In this document: piece by piece, positions 47,021 through 57,486 of the stretch
Layout: each line of letters begins with the position of its first letter
Position numbering within the stretch: position 1 is the stretch's first letter
Assembly (NCBI RefSeq): GCF_000745215.1
Contig: NZ_JQNK01000009.1
Span: 1,550,001-1,614,000, forward strand
Origin: Methylosinus sp. PW1
GTDB lineage: Bacteria; Pseudomonadota; Alphaproteobacteria; Rhizobiales; Beijerinckiaceae
Reading direction: 5' to 3'
DNA: 64,000 nt
Position numbers and translations under genes: made by a program
The notes under the pieces: generated by a model
Told to the model about the DNA's origin: nothing
The model's database searches: none
Seen by the model: only the letters and a program-made list of their open reading frames with translations

Positions 47021-47890
47021 ATGACGACGGCCGCTCCGAACATCGATCCCGAGACGCTGCTCGTCTCCACGCAATGGCTCGCCGACCATCTCCACGCGCC
47101 GGACGTCATCATCTTCGACGCTTCCTGGCACATGCCCGCCGCCGGCCGCGACCCGCGCGCCGAATTTGTCGACGCCCATATTCCCGGCGCCGTCTTCTTC
47201 GACATAGACGCCATCGCCGACCATTCGACCGATCTGCCGCATATGCTGCCGGATCCGGTCGCCTTCTCCTCGGCGGCGCGCAAGCTCGGCCTCGGCGACG
47301 GCATGCGCGCCGTAGTCTATGATAGCCTCGGCCTGTTCTCGGCGCCGCGCCTTTGGTGGACCTTGCGCGTCTTCGGCCTCACCGACGTCTCCATCCTCGA
47401 CGGCGGCCTGCCGGCTTGGACGGCGGAAGGCCGTCCGCTGGAGCAGGGCGAGAGCCATCGCCCGCAGCGGCATTTCACCGCACGCATGGACCATGCGCTG
47501 GTCGCCGACGCCGCCGATGTGTCGCGCGCGCTGGCGGACGGCTCGGCGCAGGTCGTCGACGTGCGCTCGGCGGAGCGTTTCGCAGGGAGCCTTCCCGAGC
47601 CGCGCCCTGGCCTGCGCTCCGGCCATATGCCCGGCGCGCTCAACCTGCCCTTCGGCAATCTCATCGCCGAGGGGCGGCTGAAAAGCCCCGCCGCTCTCGA
47701 GGAGATTTTCACGGCGGCGAAGATCGACCTCGAGCGGCCGGTGATCGCGAGCTGCGGCTCCGGCCTCACCGCCTCGATCTTGAGCCTGGCGCTGGCCGCG
47801 GCGGGACGCCGACCCGCCACCGTCTATGACGGCTCCTGGTCCGAATGGGGCGCGCGCGCGGAGCTGCCGGTCGTCGGCGCCGCCGGCTGA
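47021..47890 (+). CDS. sseA: 3-mercaptopyruvate sulfurtransferase (tandem rhodanese)
   Basis: 289 residues with two rhodanese domains (about 12-135 and 165-285). The second carries the active-site loop CGSGLTA, which is typical of mercaptopyruvate rather than thiosulfate sulfurtransferases. The first lacks a cysteine at its loop. It moves sulfur from mercaptopyruvate to cyanide or thiols. GGGAGA precedes the ATG. It is divergent from the YkgJ-like gene. A 10-bp hairpin follows at 47934-47962. Confidence 0.92.
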   Translation: MTTAAPNIDPETLLVSTQWLADHLHAPDVIIFDASWHMPAAGRDPRAEFVDAHIPGAVFFDIDAIADHSTDLPHMLPDPVAFSSAARKLGLGDGMRAVVYDSLGLFSAPRLWWTLRVFGLTDVSILDGGLPAWTAEGRPLEQGESHRPQRHFTARMDHALVADAADVSRALADGSAQVVDVRSAERFAGSLPEPRPGLRSGHMPGALNLPFGNLIAEGRLKSPAALEEIFTAAKIDLERPVIASCGSGLTASILSLALAAAGRRPATVYDGSWSEWGARAELPVVGAAG

Positions 47891-48209
47891 AGCGGCGTCT
47901 GCCAAAAAACAAGGCGGCAAAATGCTTTAGATAGCGGCGCCTCGGGCATAGCGAGGCGCCGCGCCCTGTCTCGCCAGATCATGCGGGACCATGCCTGCAG
48001 ATGCGATTTGTCACAAAAACAATATAATATCGAAAAAAGCGCGCACGGCCGCGTCTTCCTCCTCCTAAAGGCGCCTACGATCTAGCTCCGCCCGGCTTTG
48101 GCATGAGCCGTGCTGAGCAGGCCGGGCCGTCGACGGTTTCGGCTCTGCCGCCGGCGCAGTCGAACGGCGCCGCGTCGAGCGTCGATCAAGGGTAAGGAGG
48201 CGAATAAAA
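47891..48209. other. sseA-glnII intergenic region
   Basis: 319 bases. It holds the hairpin GCGGCGCCTC/GAGGCGCCGC (47934-47962), likely an sseA terminator without a T-run, an AT-rich patch at 48010-48035, and a candidate sigma-54 promoter at 48098-48114. No ORF or RNA is seen. Confidence 0.55.
48098..48114 (+). promoter_or_regulatory. Candidate sigma-54 promoter of glnII
   Basis: TTGGCATGAGCCGTGCT: GG and GC are 10 bases apart, as in the -24/-12 consensus TGGCAC-N5-TTGCW, with mismatches at two flanking positions. It is 96 bases before glnII, a nitrogen-regulated gene in rhizobia. Confidence 0.45.
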
Positions 48210-49229
48210 ATGCCCAAGTACAAGCTCGAATATCTCTGGCTCGACGGCTACACGCCCGTGCCGAATCTCCGGGGCAAAACCCAGATCAAAGAATTCGACA
48301 GCTTCCCGACATTGGAGCAGCTCCCGCTGTGGGGCTTCGACGGCAGCTCGACCAAGCAGGCGGAAGGAAGAAGCTCGGACTGCGTTCTGAAGCCGGTCTC
48401 CGTTTTCCCCGACATCACCCGCACCAATGGCGCGCTGGTGATGTGCGAGGTGATGATGCCCGACGGCGTGACGCCGCATGCGTCCAACGCCCGCGCCACC
48501 ATCCTCGACGATCCGGGCGCCTGGTTCGGCTTCGAGCAGGAGTATTTCTTCTACAAGAACGGCCGCCCGCTCGGCTTCCCCGAGGCGGGCTTCCCGGCTC
48601 CGCAGGGTCCCTATTACACCGGCGTCGGCTTCAAGAATGTCGGCGACATCGCGCGCCAGATCGTCGAGGAGCATCTCGACATCTGCCTCGCCGCCGGCAT
48701 CAACCACGAAGGCATCAACGCCGAGGTGGCCAAGGGCCAGTGGGAATTCCAGATCTTCGGCAAGGGCTCCCGCAAGGCGGCCGACGAGATGTGGGTGGCG
48801 CGCTACATTCTGCTGCGTCTCGCCGAGAAATACGGCATCGACATCGAGTTCCACTGCAAGCCGCTCGGCGCCACCGATTGGAACGGCTCGGGCATGCACG
48901 CCAATTTCTCGACGACCTATCTGCGCGAGGTGGGCGGCAAAGCCTATTTCGAGCAGCTGATGAGCGCGTTCGAGAAAGCCAAGGACGATCACATCGCCGT
49001 CTATGGCCCGGACAATCACATGCGTCTGACCGGCCTGCACGAGACGGCGTCGATCCACACCTTCAGCTGGGGCGTGGCGGATCGCGGCGCGTCGATCCGC
49101 GTGCCGCACAGCTTCATCAAGAACGAATATAAGGGCTATCTGGAAGATCGCCGCCCGAACTCGCAAGGCGACCCCTACCAGATCGCCTCGCAAATCCTCA
49201 AGACCATCTCCACCGTCCCCACGCGCTGA
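48210..49229 (+). CDS. glnII: Type II (eukaryote-like) glutamine synthetase
   Basis: 339 residues; makes glutamine from glutamate and ammonium. It has the short GSII form: beta-grasp part with WGFDGSSTKQAEG (near 42) and catalytic part with GPYYTGVG, INAEVAKGQWEFQ and the glutamate-binding NHMRLTG and RGASIRVP blocks. No adenylylation Tyr site is expected in this type. A GGAGG lies 8 bases ahead. GSII beside GSI is characteristic of Rhizobiales and frankias. A candidate sigma-54 promoter is upstream. Confidence 0.95.
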   Translation: MPKYKLEYLWLDGYTPVPNLRGKTQIKEFDSFPTLEQLPLWGFDGSSTKQAEGRSSDCVLKPVSVFPDITRTNGALVMCEVMMPDGVTPHASNARATILDDPGAWFGFEQEYFFYKNGRPLGFPEAGFPAPQGPYYTGVGFKNVGDIARQIVEEHLDICLAAGINHEGINAEVAKGQWEFQIFGKGSRKAADEMWVARYILLRLAEKYGIDIEFHCKPLGATDWNGSGMHANFSTTYLREVGGKAYFEQLMSAFEKAKDDHIAVYGPDNHMRLTGLHETASIHTFSWGVADRGASIRVPHSFIKNEYKGYLEDRRPNSQGDPYQIASQILKTISTVPTR

Positions 49230-49514
49230 GGACGCAGCGCTCGGCTTTGTAAAATTCGACAAAGCCGACGCTACGGGACGGCGGAAGACATCGCCACGAA
49301 GCATGAGCTTCGTCCGAGACTTCCGCTGAGAGAGCGATGACGCGAATGCGCCGATCGCAGGCTCCGCCCATAATTTGGGCGTGGTCTGCGGTTGGCCGCA
49401 TGAATTTTATTCGTGGAACATTTTGACAGCAAATGCTATGAGCCCCGTCGGTTCCTCGGCCGGATCGGACTTGAGTTTCGGCGCGAGGGGCATGAGCGAT
49501 GCGGGGAAAGGTGA

Positions 49515-49853
<339 letters not shown>

Positions 49854-49951
49854 TCCGCGCGGCTCTCACTTAAAAGCCCCTCCGCTCTGCGGCTTCATTC
49901 TCGTCTCCCGCGCTGGACTCGATCGTCCACTTCGAACAGAGGCTCCACGAC

Positions 49952-51361
49952 ATGACCACGGCCAAGGACGTTCTCAAGCAGATCGCCGACAATGACGTAA
50001 AATATGTGGATTTCCGCTTCACGGATCCGCGCGGCAAGTGGCAGCACGTCACCTTCGACGTGTCGATCGTCGATGAGGAAGCGCTGAACGAGGGCATTCA
50101 GTTCGACGGCTCCTCCATCGCCGGCTGGAAGGCGATCAACGAGTCGGACATGACGCTCATTCCCGATCTCGCCACTGCGGTGATCGACCCCTTCTTCGCG
50201 GCTTCGACGCTCATCATCACCGGCGACATCGTCGAGCCGCTGACCGGTCAGCCCTACGCCCGCGACCCGCGCTCGATCGCCAAAAAGGCCGAGGCCTATC
50301 TGAAGTCCACCGGCATCGGCGACACCGCCTATTTCGGCCCGGAAGCCGAATTCTTCATCTTCGACGACGTGCGCTGGTCGACCGACCCCTACAACACCGG
50401 CTTCACTCTCGATTCGACCGAGCTGCCGACCAACACCGACACGGCCTATGAGGGCGGCAACCTCGGCCATCGCGTGCGCACCAAGGGCGGCTATTTCCCG
50501 GTGCCGCCGATCGACTCGCTCCAGGATCTGCGCAGCGAGGCGCTCGCCGCCATCGCCGCTCTCGGCGCCAAGGTCGAGAAGCACCATCACGAGGTCGCCT
50601 CGGCCCAGCACGAGCTCGGATTGAAGTTCGGCACGCTGACGACGATCGCCGATCATCTGCAAATCTACAAATATGCGATCCATCAGGTCGCGCACTCCTA
50701 CGGCAAGACGGCGACCTTCCTGCCCAAGCCGGTCTTTGGCGACAATGGCTCGGGCATGCACGTCCACCAGTCGATCTGGAAGGACGGCAAGCCCGTCTTC
50801 GCCGGCGACAAGTATAACGGCCTGTCGCAGGAAGCATTGTGGTATATCGGCGGCATCATCAAGCACGCCAAGGCGCTCAACGCCTTCACCAATCCGACGA
50901 CCAACTCCTATAAGCGTCTGGTCCCGGGCTTCGAGGCGCCGGTGCTGCTCGCCTATTCGGCGCGCAATCGCTCGGCTTCGGTGCGCATCCCCTATTCCGC
51001 GAGCCCGAAGGGCAAGCGCCTCGAGGTGCGTTTCCCCGATCCGACGGCCAATCCCTATCTCGCCTTCGCCGCGCTCCTCCTCGCCGGCCTCGACGGCATC
51101 AAGAACAAGATCGATCCGGGCGCGGCCGCCGACAAGGACCTCTACGATCTGCCCCCGGCGGAGCTGAAGGCGATCCCGACCGTGTCGGCCTCGCTGCGGG
51201 AAGCGCTGGCCAGCCTCGACGCGGACCGCGAGTTCCTGAAAGCCGGTGAAGTGTTCAACGACGACTTCATCAACTCGTACATCGAGCTGAAGACGCAGGA
51301 CGTCATCCGCGTCGACCTGACCCCGCATCCGGTCGAGTTCGACCTCTATTACTCCTATTGA
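49952..51361 (+). CDS. glnA: Type I glutamine synthetase
   Basis: 469 residues; the dodecameric ammonium-assimilating enzyme. The DGSSIAGW block is near residue 52. [10 protein letters not shown] and the ATP-binding [16 protein letters not shown] blocks are present. NRSASVRIP carries the catalytic arginine. The adenylylation target is Tyr398 in KDLYDLPP, so it is GlnE-regulated. It lies downstream of glnB and ends at a strong terminator. Confidence 0.97.
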   Translation: MTTAKDVLKQIADNDVKYVDFRFTDPRGKWQHVTFDVSIVDEEALNEGIQFDGSSIAGWKAINESDMTLIPDLATAVIDPFFAASTLIITGDIVEPLTGQPYARDPRSIAKKAEAYLKSTGIGDTAYFGPEAEFFIFDDVRWSTDPYNTGFTLDSTELPTNTDTAYEGGNLGHRVRTKGGYFPVPPIDSLQDLRSEALAAIAALGAKVEKHHHEVASAQHELGLKFGTLTTIADHLQIYKYAIHQVAHSYGKTATFLPKPVFGDNGSGMHVHQSIWKDGKPVFAGDKYNGLSQEALWYIGGIIKHAKALNAFTNPTTNSYKRLVPGFEAPVLLAYSARNRSASVRIPYSASPKGKRLEVRFPDPTANPYLAFAALLLAGLDGIKNKIDPGAAADKDLYDLPPAELKAIPTVSASLREALASLDADREFLKAGEVFNDDFINSYIELKTQDVIRVDLTPHPVEFDLYYSY

Positions 51362-51386
51362 TCGTTCCGACGATCGTGGATATGCG

Positions 51387-51414
51387 AAAGGGCGGCCGCA
51401 AGGCCGCCCTTTTT
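51387..51414 (+). terminator. Intrinsic terminator of glnBA
   Basis: AAAGGGCGGCC, loop GCAA, GGCCGCCCTTT, then further T residues: an 11-bp perfect stem with a tetraloop and T-run. The symmetrical A/T ends let it act for prfB on the other strand too. Confidence 0.93.
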
Positions 51415-51466
51415 GCTTGTCCGAGCGATTGGGCGAGGACGAAACCCCTCGCCTCGCGCCGAAAGA

Positions 51467-52598
51467 TCAGTCGACGTCCTCGACCTTCTCCGGCCCGCCG
51501 CCGAGCACGCGCTGGGCGAGCGAGGCCTGCATGAAATCGTCGAGCTCGCCGTCCAGCACTTCGCTCGGCGTGCCGGAGGTGTGGCCGGTGCGCAAATCCT
51601 TCACCAGCTGATAGGGCTGCAGCACATAGCTGCGAATCTGATGGCCCCAGCCGATTTCGGACTTCGACGCTTCGACCGCATTGGCCTCCGCCTCGCGCCT
51701 TTCCAGCTCCATCTCATAGAGGCGAGCGCGCAGCATGTTCCAGGCGGTGGCGCGGTTCTTGTGCTGCGAGCGCTCCGCCTGACAGGCGACGACGATGCCG
51801 GACGGAATATGGGTGATGCGAATGGCCGAGTCCGTCGTGTTGACGTGCTGGCCGCCCGCGCCGGACGATCGATAGGTGTCGATGCGACAGTCGGATTCGT
51901 TGACCTGAATGTCGATCTTGTCGTCGATGACCGGATAGACCCAGACCGAGGCGAAGCTCGTGTGCCGCCGCGCATTGGAGTCGAAAGGCGAGATGCGCAC
52001 GAGACGATGCACGCCCGATTCGGTCTTGGCCCAGCCATGGGCGTTCATGCCCTTGACCAGCAGAGTGGCCGATTTGATGCCGGCCTCGTCGCCGGCGGTC
52101 TCCTCGATCACCTCGACCTTGAACTTCTTGCGCTCCGCCCAGCGCGCGTACATGCGGAACAGCATGCGCGCCCAGTCGCAGCTCTCGGTGCCGCCGGCGC
52201 CCGAATGCACCTCGATGAAAGTGTCGTTGCCGTCGGCCTCGCCCGAGAACAGCGCCTCGATCTGGCGCTCGCGCGATTCCTTCAGCAGCGCCACGAGCTG
52301 CGCTATGCCTTCTTTCTCAGTGTCGGCGTCATTCTCGGCCTCGCCGAGCTCGACGAGGGTGATGGCGTCCTCAAGGTCGCGGTCGAGCCGCGCGATGGAG
52401 CCGAGCTGATCCTCGAGCTGGGTGCGCTCGCGCATGATCTTCTGCGCGGCTTCGGCGTCGTTCCAGAGATCGGGATCTTCGACTTTGGCGTTCAGCTCGG
52501 CGAGACGGCGCGTTGAAGTCTCGACGTCAAAGATGCCTCCTCAGCAGTCCCATGGACTGCTCGATCTGTTCTTTCAGCGCAAGCGGCTCGGCGCGCAT
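51467..52598 (-). CDS. prfB: Peptide chain release factor 2, with programmed +1 frameshift
   Basis: 376 residues once the frameshift is read; ends translation at UGA and UAA. The first 23 codons start at ATG 52598 and reach an in-frame TGA at 52529-52527. The slip site CTT TGA C is preceded by AGGAGG, the internal Shine-Dalgarno that promotes +1 slippage. The second frame carries SPF (near 210, stop-codon recognition) and GGQ in SGAGGQHVNT (peptide release). The family autoregulates this way: low RF2 lets ribosomes shift. The tail converges on the glnA terminator. Confidence 0.96.
52527..52538 (-). promoter_or_regulatory. RF2 frameshift signal
   Basis: On the minus strand AGGAGG is followed closely by CTTTGA: internal Shine-Dalgarno, slippery CTT and UGA stop. 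It matches the RF2 recoding site of other bacteria. Confidence 0.93.
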
Positions 52599-52700
52599 GT
52601 GTCTCTTCCCTTTTGGGCTCAGGGCCGGCGGCCCGAGGCCGGAGCTATTAGAGCAAGACGCGCGAAAGATGAAGCCCCCGGCGGCGCGTGCTCCGAAGCT

Positions 52701-53636
52701 CTAGTATTTCGCCACCACCGGCGGCGGATCGACCCAGCCGAAATGATAATCGACGCCGAATCGCGCTATGGCGCCGTCATATTTCACGCGCGTCGTCGCA
52801 ATGTTGAGAATGGCGATCGAGCCCGGCGCCTCCGGGTTGATGACGGCGCTCGGCGAGGTCGAGAGAGTCGCGGAGCCGAGATCGTAATAGAGCCCTTCGA
52901 CCTTCAGGCTCCAGCGCGGCGCGAACATAAATTCGAAGCCGCCGCCCGCGATCCAGCCCGTGCGCGTGTCGCTGTAATTGCCCCAATTGGGCGTCACCGG
53001 ATTGTCGGGATGGCCGATCGGGTCCAGCGGATGCCAATGGGCGCCATAGGTGAAGACATTGGCGAAGCCGCCGCCATAGGCGAGGCCGCCCGTCCCATAG
53101 ACCAGCAGGCTGGGCGCGACGACATAGCCCAGCCTGCCGCGCAAGGAGCCGAGCCAGGAGAGCCCGGCGCGCGTGCTCGCCACGCCGGTCTGCAGATGCA
53201 ACAGGTCATCCGCGTCCACCGCGCCGGCGAAGCCCTGGGAGGAGCCGGAGCCGCGGATGATGGCGCCGTCTATGTCGGTCTCGACGCCGAGCAGTATATT
53301 GGGCGACCACAGATGATTGTAGCCGAGCTGCGCGCCGCCGACAAAGCCGCTCTGCTCGAGGCGCGCGAGGCCGGTGACATAGGGCGAGGAAAAGCCGAAA
53401 GGCATGCCGAGCGCGCCCGCGGCCCAATCATAGATCGAGGTTCCGAATGTCGGAACGTCATTGGAGCCGCCGAAACCCCAGCCCGCGTTGAGCCCCACAT
53501 AGACGCCGCCCCACAGCGGCGGCGGAAGCGGAACGACGACAGCGGGCGCGACGATTTTCGCGAGAGCCGCCTCTTCCGCGTACGCCGCGACAACGCCGGA
53601 CAGAATGCAGGCGAAAGTCGCCGCGAGCCTCTTCAT
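52701..53636 (-). CDS. Outer-membrane beta-barrel protein (Omp25/RopB-like)
   Basis: 311 residues with a signal peptide ending near AYA-E (residue 20). After a proline-rich PLPPP segment, the barrel begins with WGGVYVGLNAGWGFGG, the usual opening of the Omp25/RopB-like group. Strands such as GYNHLWSPNILLGVETD and SLRGRLGYVVAPSLLVYGTGGLAYGG follow, and the end is a short aromatic strand then a PPPVVAKY tail. Role is probably structural or porin-like. It stands alone. Confidence 0.85.
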   Translation of the reverse strand: MKRLAATFACILSGVVAAYAEEAALAKIVAPAVVVPLPPPLWGGVYVGLNAGWGFGGSNDVPTFGTSIYDWAAGALGMPFGFSSPYVTGLARLEQSGFVGGAQLGYNHLWSPNILLGVETDIDGAIIRGSGSSQGFAGAVDADDLLHLQTGVASTRAGLSWLGSLRGRLGYVVAPSLLVYGTGGLAYGGGFANVFTYGAHWHPLDPIGHPDNPVTPNWGNYSDTRTGWIAGGGFEFMFAPRWSLKVEGLYYDLGSATLSTSPSAVINPEAPGSIAILNIATTRVKYDGAIARFGVDYHFGWVDPPPVVAKY

Positions 53637-53954
53637 CGACAGCCCCCATGATCGCGCGATTCGATTCGCGCTTATCGGGGAACTGTGCTGACCCGACGAG
53701 ACTCGAACAATTTGCGGCGATCACGGAGCGCGCCGGGAATGATACGGCTTCCGGCTGAATGGTTCGGCGCGTTCCCCCTCTCCCCGCTGGCGGGGAGAGG
53801 GTCGGGGTGAGGGGCTCGGGGCGTGAGCCACAGACGGAAAACGCCCCCGGCCCCTCATCCGCACCTTCTCCCCGCAATGCGGGGAGAAGGAGGGCGGCAA
53901 ATACCGCGCGAACCGATCAGCCGGAAGCCGCAAGCCGCGCTCTTCGCGCTCATG
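53637..53954. other. Gene-free stretch with repeat copy 2
   Basis: 318 bases. The leader of the outer-membrane protein gene is next to a composite palindromic repeat (53776-53890). No RNA gene is seen. Confidence 0.6.
53776..53890. repeat. Composite palindromic repeat, copy 2
   Basis: CCCTCTCCCCG/CGGGGAGAGGG (53776-53801) and CCTTCTCCCC/GGGGAGAAGG (53864-53890) flank a core with TGAGCCACAGACGGAAAACG. Same layout and nearly the same core as 9703-9818. Confidence 0.75.
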
Positions 53955-56078
53955 TCACACACCCGCCTTCCCCGCGCAGGCGAGCGCGAAGGCCCATTCC
54001 AGCGCCACTTCCTCCAGCCGCTCGAAACGGCCCGAGGCGCCGGCGTGGCCGGCCTCCATATTGGTGCGCAGCAGAACGGGACCGCCGCCGGCCATGCGCT
54101 CGCGCAGGCGCGCCACCCATTTCAGCGGCTCCCAATAGGTCACGCGCGGATCGGTGAGGCCGGCGAGAGCGAGAATCGCGGGATAGGTCTTCGCGCCCAC
54201 ATTGTCATAGGGCGAGTAGGAGGCGAGCCGATCATAGGCCGTGACGTCGGCGATCGGATTGCCCCATTCCTCCCATTCGGGCGGCGTCAGCGGCAGGTCG
54301 TCGCGCAGCATGGTGGTCAGCACATCGACGAAAGGAACGCCGGCGATGATTCCCGAGAACAGCTCCGGCGCCTGATTGGCGATCGCGCCCATCAGCATGC
54401 CGCCGGCGCTGGCGCCTTGCGCGACGATTCCGCCTCGGCTCGCATAGCCCGTCGCGACGAGATGGCGCGCCACAGAGATGAAATCCGAGAATGTGTTGGG
54501 CTTATGCTCGAGCTTGCCCTTCTCGTACCAGCTCCAGCCCTTGTCCGCGCCGCCGCGCGTATGGGCGAGCGCATAGACGAAGCCGCGATCGACCAGCGAC
54601 AGCGCATGAGGATCGAAGCTCGCCGACAGCGGATGCCCATAGGCGCCATAGCCATATAGAAGGGTCGGCGCGCCGGCGCCGGGCGAAAAATCGGCGCGAT
54701 GCAGCAGAGTGACCGGAACCTCCGCGCCATCCGCCGCTTTGGCGAAGAAGCGGCGCGTCACATAATTTTTGGGGTCGTGACCGGAAGGGATTTCCTCGCG
54801 CTTCAGCAGCGTGCGGGCGCGCGTGCGCATGTCGTAATCATAGGTCTCCTCCGGCGTCGTCATGGAGGAATAGGTGAAGCGCAGCGTGTCCGTGTCGAAT
54901 TCGAGGCCGGGCAGAAGATAGAGCGCGTAAGCCTCCTCGTCGAAGGCGATGGCGTGCTCCTCGCCGCTCTCGATCGCGCGAATGAGAATGCGCGGCAGGC
55001 CATTGGCGCGCTCCACCCAGACGAGATGACGCGCATAGACCGTGCCGATGACGATGAGCCGTCCCGCCACATGCGGAACCACAGGGCGCCAATCGGCGCG
55101 CGTCGTGGTGATCAGAGGCGCGCGAAAAATCGCGAAATCCTCGGCGCCGTCGGCGTTGGAGCGAATATAGAGATCATCGCCATGCGGCTCGACGTCATAG
55201 CGCAATTTGGGCTCGCGCTTCGCGACGAGGCGCGGCTTTGCATTTTTGTCGCGCAGATCGACGAGATGGCATTCGCTGGCGTCATGGCCGCGAATGGCGA
55301 CGATGGCGAAGCGCCCGCAACGGCTGCGATCGAGCGAGACGAACCACGCGGGATCGCGCTCCTCGACGATCAGCGCGTCGCTCGCGGGATCGGCGCCGAT
55401 ATCGTGGCGGAAGACCTGCGCCGTGCGGTGATTGTCATCGACGCGAACGTAATAGAAGCTCTTGGAATCGGCGCTCCACACCATGGAGCCGTCCGTATGC
55501 GGAACGACATCGGCGCGATCCTTTCCGTCGGCGAAAGCGCGCGTACGGATCGCATAATATTCCGAGCCCTTGTCGTCCACGCTCCAGGCGAGCTGCGCAT
55601 GATCGGGCGAATGATCGATCTCGCCTATGTCGAAGAAATGTTCCTCGCCCGCCTCCTCGTCGCCGTCGAAGAGGATCGTCTCCGCGCCGCCGTCGCGCTT
55701 CGTGCGGCAATAGAGCGCATGCTCGCCGCCCTCGCGATAGCGCTCGAAATAGGCGAAGGCGCCGTCCGGCCACGGCGGCTCGCTGTCGTCCTCCTTTATG
55801 CGGCCGCGCAGCTCCGCCTGCAGCGTCTCGCGCAGCTTCGAAAGCGGGGCGAGGACTTGCCCGCAATAGGCGTTCTCGGCCCGCACCAGCGCGGCTATGT
55901 CCTCCGGCAGCGTGGCGGGGTCGCTCAGCACGTCGCGCCAATTCTCGGCCGCCAGCCAGGCGTAAGGGTCGTCGAGAACGCGGCCATGGGTCACGCGCCG
56001 GCTCTCCCGCTTCTCGGCGGTCGGCGGGACGGCGCCGGCAAGGGCGAAGGCTTTTGATGTGTCGGCGGATGCCGCCAT
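53955..56078 (-). CDS. ptrB: Oligopeptidase B (S9A serine peptidase)
   Basis: 707 residues; cytoplasmic peptidase that cuts short peptides after basic residues. The N-terminal beta-propeller is followed by the alpha/beta-hydrolase domain from about 430. The nucleophile elbow is GASAGGML (family usually G-x-SAGG), the Asp is in LTDPRV and the His is in EAGHAGASGR. The LLYGYGAYG and AHTRGGADKGWSWYE blocks are diagnostic. Start ATG 56078. It is divergent from fhcB. Confidence 0.93.
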   Translation of the reverse strand: MAASADTSKAFALAGAVPPTAEKRESRRVTHGRVLDDPYAWLAAENWRDVLSDPATLPEDIAALVRAENAYCGQVLAPLSKLRETLQAELRGRIKEDDSEPPWPDGAFAYFERYREGGEHALYCRTKRDGGAETILFDGDEEAGEEHFFDIGEIDHSPDHAQLAWSVDDKGSEYYAIRTRAFADGKDRADVVPHTDGSMVWSADSKSFYYVRVDDNHRTAQVFRHDIGADPASDALIVEERDPAWFVSLDRSRCGRFAIVAIRGHDASECHLVDLRDKNAKPRLVAKREPKLRYDVEPHGDDLYIRSNADGAEDFAIFRAPLITTTRADWRPVVPHVAGRLIVIGTVYARHLVWVERANGLPRILIRAIESGEEHAIAFDEEAYALYLLPGLEFDTDTLRFTYSSMTTPEETYDYDMRTRARTLLKREEIPSGHDPKNYVTRRFFAKAADGAEVPVTLLHRADFSPGAGAPTLLYGYGAYGHPLSASFDPHALSLVDRGFVYALAHTRGGADKGWSWYEKGKLEHKPNTFSDFISVARHLVATGYASRGGIVAQGASAGGMLMGAIANQAPELFSGIIAGVPFVDVLTTMLRDDLPLTPPEWEEWGNPIADVTAYDRLASYSPYDNVGAKTYPAILALAGLTDPRVTYWEPLKWVARLRERMAGGGPVLLRTNMEAGHAGASGRFERLEEVALEWAFALACAGKAGV

Positions 56079-56388
56079 TGGCTGATTCCTCGCTCGGGGG
56101 CGTCATTGCGAGCGGAGCGAAGCAATCCAGAGTCCGGCCTGCGACTCTGGATTGCTTCGCCTGCGGCTCGCAATGACGCCGGCCGGTTTGTCGGGCCTCG
56201 ACCCGTGAATAGAATTGGGGCGCTTCGATGTCTCGACTTCCTGCGCCGTGGCTGATAGGCATAGCGCGCGACGCAGGCTCCGGCGAGGGGCCGCGCCGCT
56301 CTTGCCTTCGCTTTCGGCCGTCGCGCCGGGAGCGGACAAAAAATGCCTGGGCGCAAACCCGGGCGTGGTGGAAACATCGGTTGGGGCA
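56079..56388. other. ptrB-fhcB divergent region with an inverted repeat
   Basis: 310 bases holding the long inverted repeat at 56101-56178 and presumably the fhc promoter. Nothing else is apparent. Confidence 0.6.
56101..56178. repeat. Long inverted repeat (GTCATTGCGAGC type)
   Basis: The arms begin CGTCATTGCGAGCGGAGCG and end CTCGCAATGACG, about 33 bases each, with a short GC centre. This is a well-known alphaproteobacterial intergenic repeat type; a single copy is in the window. Confidence 0.8.
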
Positions 56389-57486
56389 ATGAGCAACGCG
56401 ACGCTCGACGGCAAATCCATTTCTTCCGAAGACGCCTACGAAAAAGCGGCCGAAATCCTGCAAGCCGCGAATTTCCCCCTCGTCGCCGGTCTCGGCGCCG
56501 ATGTGGCGGGAGCAAAGGCCGCGATCCTGCTGGCCGAGCGGCTGAGAGGCGCTTTCGATCATCTCGCCTCGCGCGATTCGCTGGCCGACCTCGAGGTCGT
56601 CCGCTCCGCGGGGATATTCGTGACGACGCCCAATGAGGCGCGCGTGCGCGCCGACCTCGTGCTGCTGGTCGGTCCAGGGCTCGCGGGCTATTGGCCGGCG
56701 ATCTTCGATCGCCTCGCGCTCGACAAGGACACCGTCCACGGCGGCAAGACCAAGCGCCGCGTGCTCTGGGTCGGCCCCAAGCGGGGCGAGGCCAAGATCG
56801 AGGGCGTCGAGGTCGAGACCATTCCGGCGACCGAGGCCGAGCTTCCCGGCGTGCTGGCGGCGCTGCGCGCGCGCGTCGGCGGACGGCCCGTGGCGCTTTC
56901 GGCGGCCGCGGCCAAAAAGCTCGACGCGGCTGCGGATGCGCTGAAATCGGCGCGCTTCGGCGTCGCCGTCTGGGCGGCGGCCGGGCTCGACACGCTGATG
57001 GTGGAAATGCTGCAGGGCATGATCACCGAGCTCAACGCCACGACGCGCTTCACCGGCGTGCCGATCGGCGGCCGCGCCGATGCGACGGGCGTGCTGCAGA
57101 CCTCCGCCTGGATGACCGGCTTTCCGCCGCGCACGGGCTTTGGCCGCGGCTATCCGGAGCATGACACCTGGCGCTTCGAGGCGAGCCGGCTCGTCGAGAG
57201 CGGCGAGGCCGACGCCGCCTTGTGGATTTCCGCCTATGACGGCGAGCCGCCGCCCTGGGAGGCGGCGGATATTCCGCTCATAACGCTCGGACCGCCGGGC
57301 GCTGCGCCCAAGCGCGGGCTGTTCATCGCCGTCGGCAAGCCGGGCGAGAATTACGACGCGGTGGAATTCGCGCAGGAGACCAGCTCCATGGTGCTGCGGC
57401 GGGCGAGCGCGCCGGCCGCGCTGCCGAGCGTGGCGCAAGCCATCGCCGCCATCAGCGCCAAATTTTCGGAGGACTTGCCGTGCTGA
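56389..57486 (+). CDS. fhcB: Formyltransferase/hydrolase complex subunit B
   Basis: 365 residues; homologous to formylmethanofuran dehydrogenase subunit B. In methylotrophs the Fhc complex moves the formyl group from H4MPT to a methanofuran and releases formate, without needing a molybdenum site. The sequence lacks the CxxC Fe-S and molybdopterin segments of true FmdB, as expected for FhcB. Start ATG 56389 after TTGGGGC. It overlaps fhcA by 7 bases. First gene of fhcBADC. Confidence 0.93.
   Translation: MSNATLDGKSISSEDAYEKAAEILQAANFPLVAGLGADVAGAKAAILLAERLRGAFDHLASRDSLADLEVVRSAGIFVTTPNEARVRADLVLLVGPGLAGYWPAIFDRLALDKDTVHGGKTKRRVLWVGPKRGEAKIEGVEVETIPATEAELPGVLAALRARVGGRPVALSAAAAKKLDAAADALKSARFGVAVWAAAGLDTLMVEMLQGMITELNATTRFTGVPIGGRADATGVLQTSAWMTGFPPRTGFGRGYPEHDTWRFEASRLVESGEADAALWISAYDGEPPPWEAADIPLITLGPPGAAPKRGLFIAVGKPGENYDAVEFAQETSSMVLRRASAPAALPSVAQAIAAISAKFSEDLPC

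Noticed and set aside
52527..52598. prfB as a pseudogene with an early stop
   Set aside because: The stop is part of the conserved recoding signal, and the downstream frame is intact.
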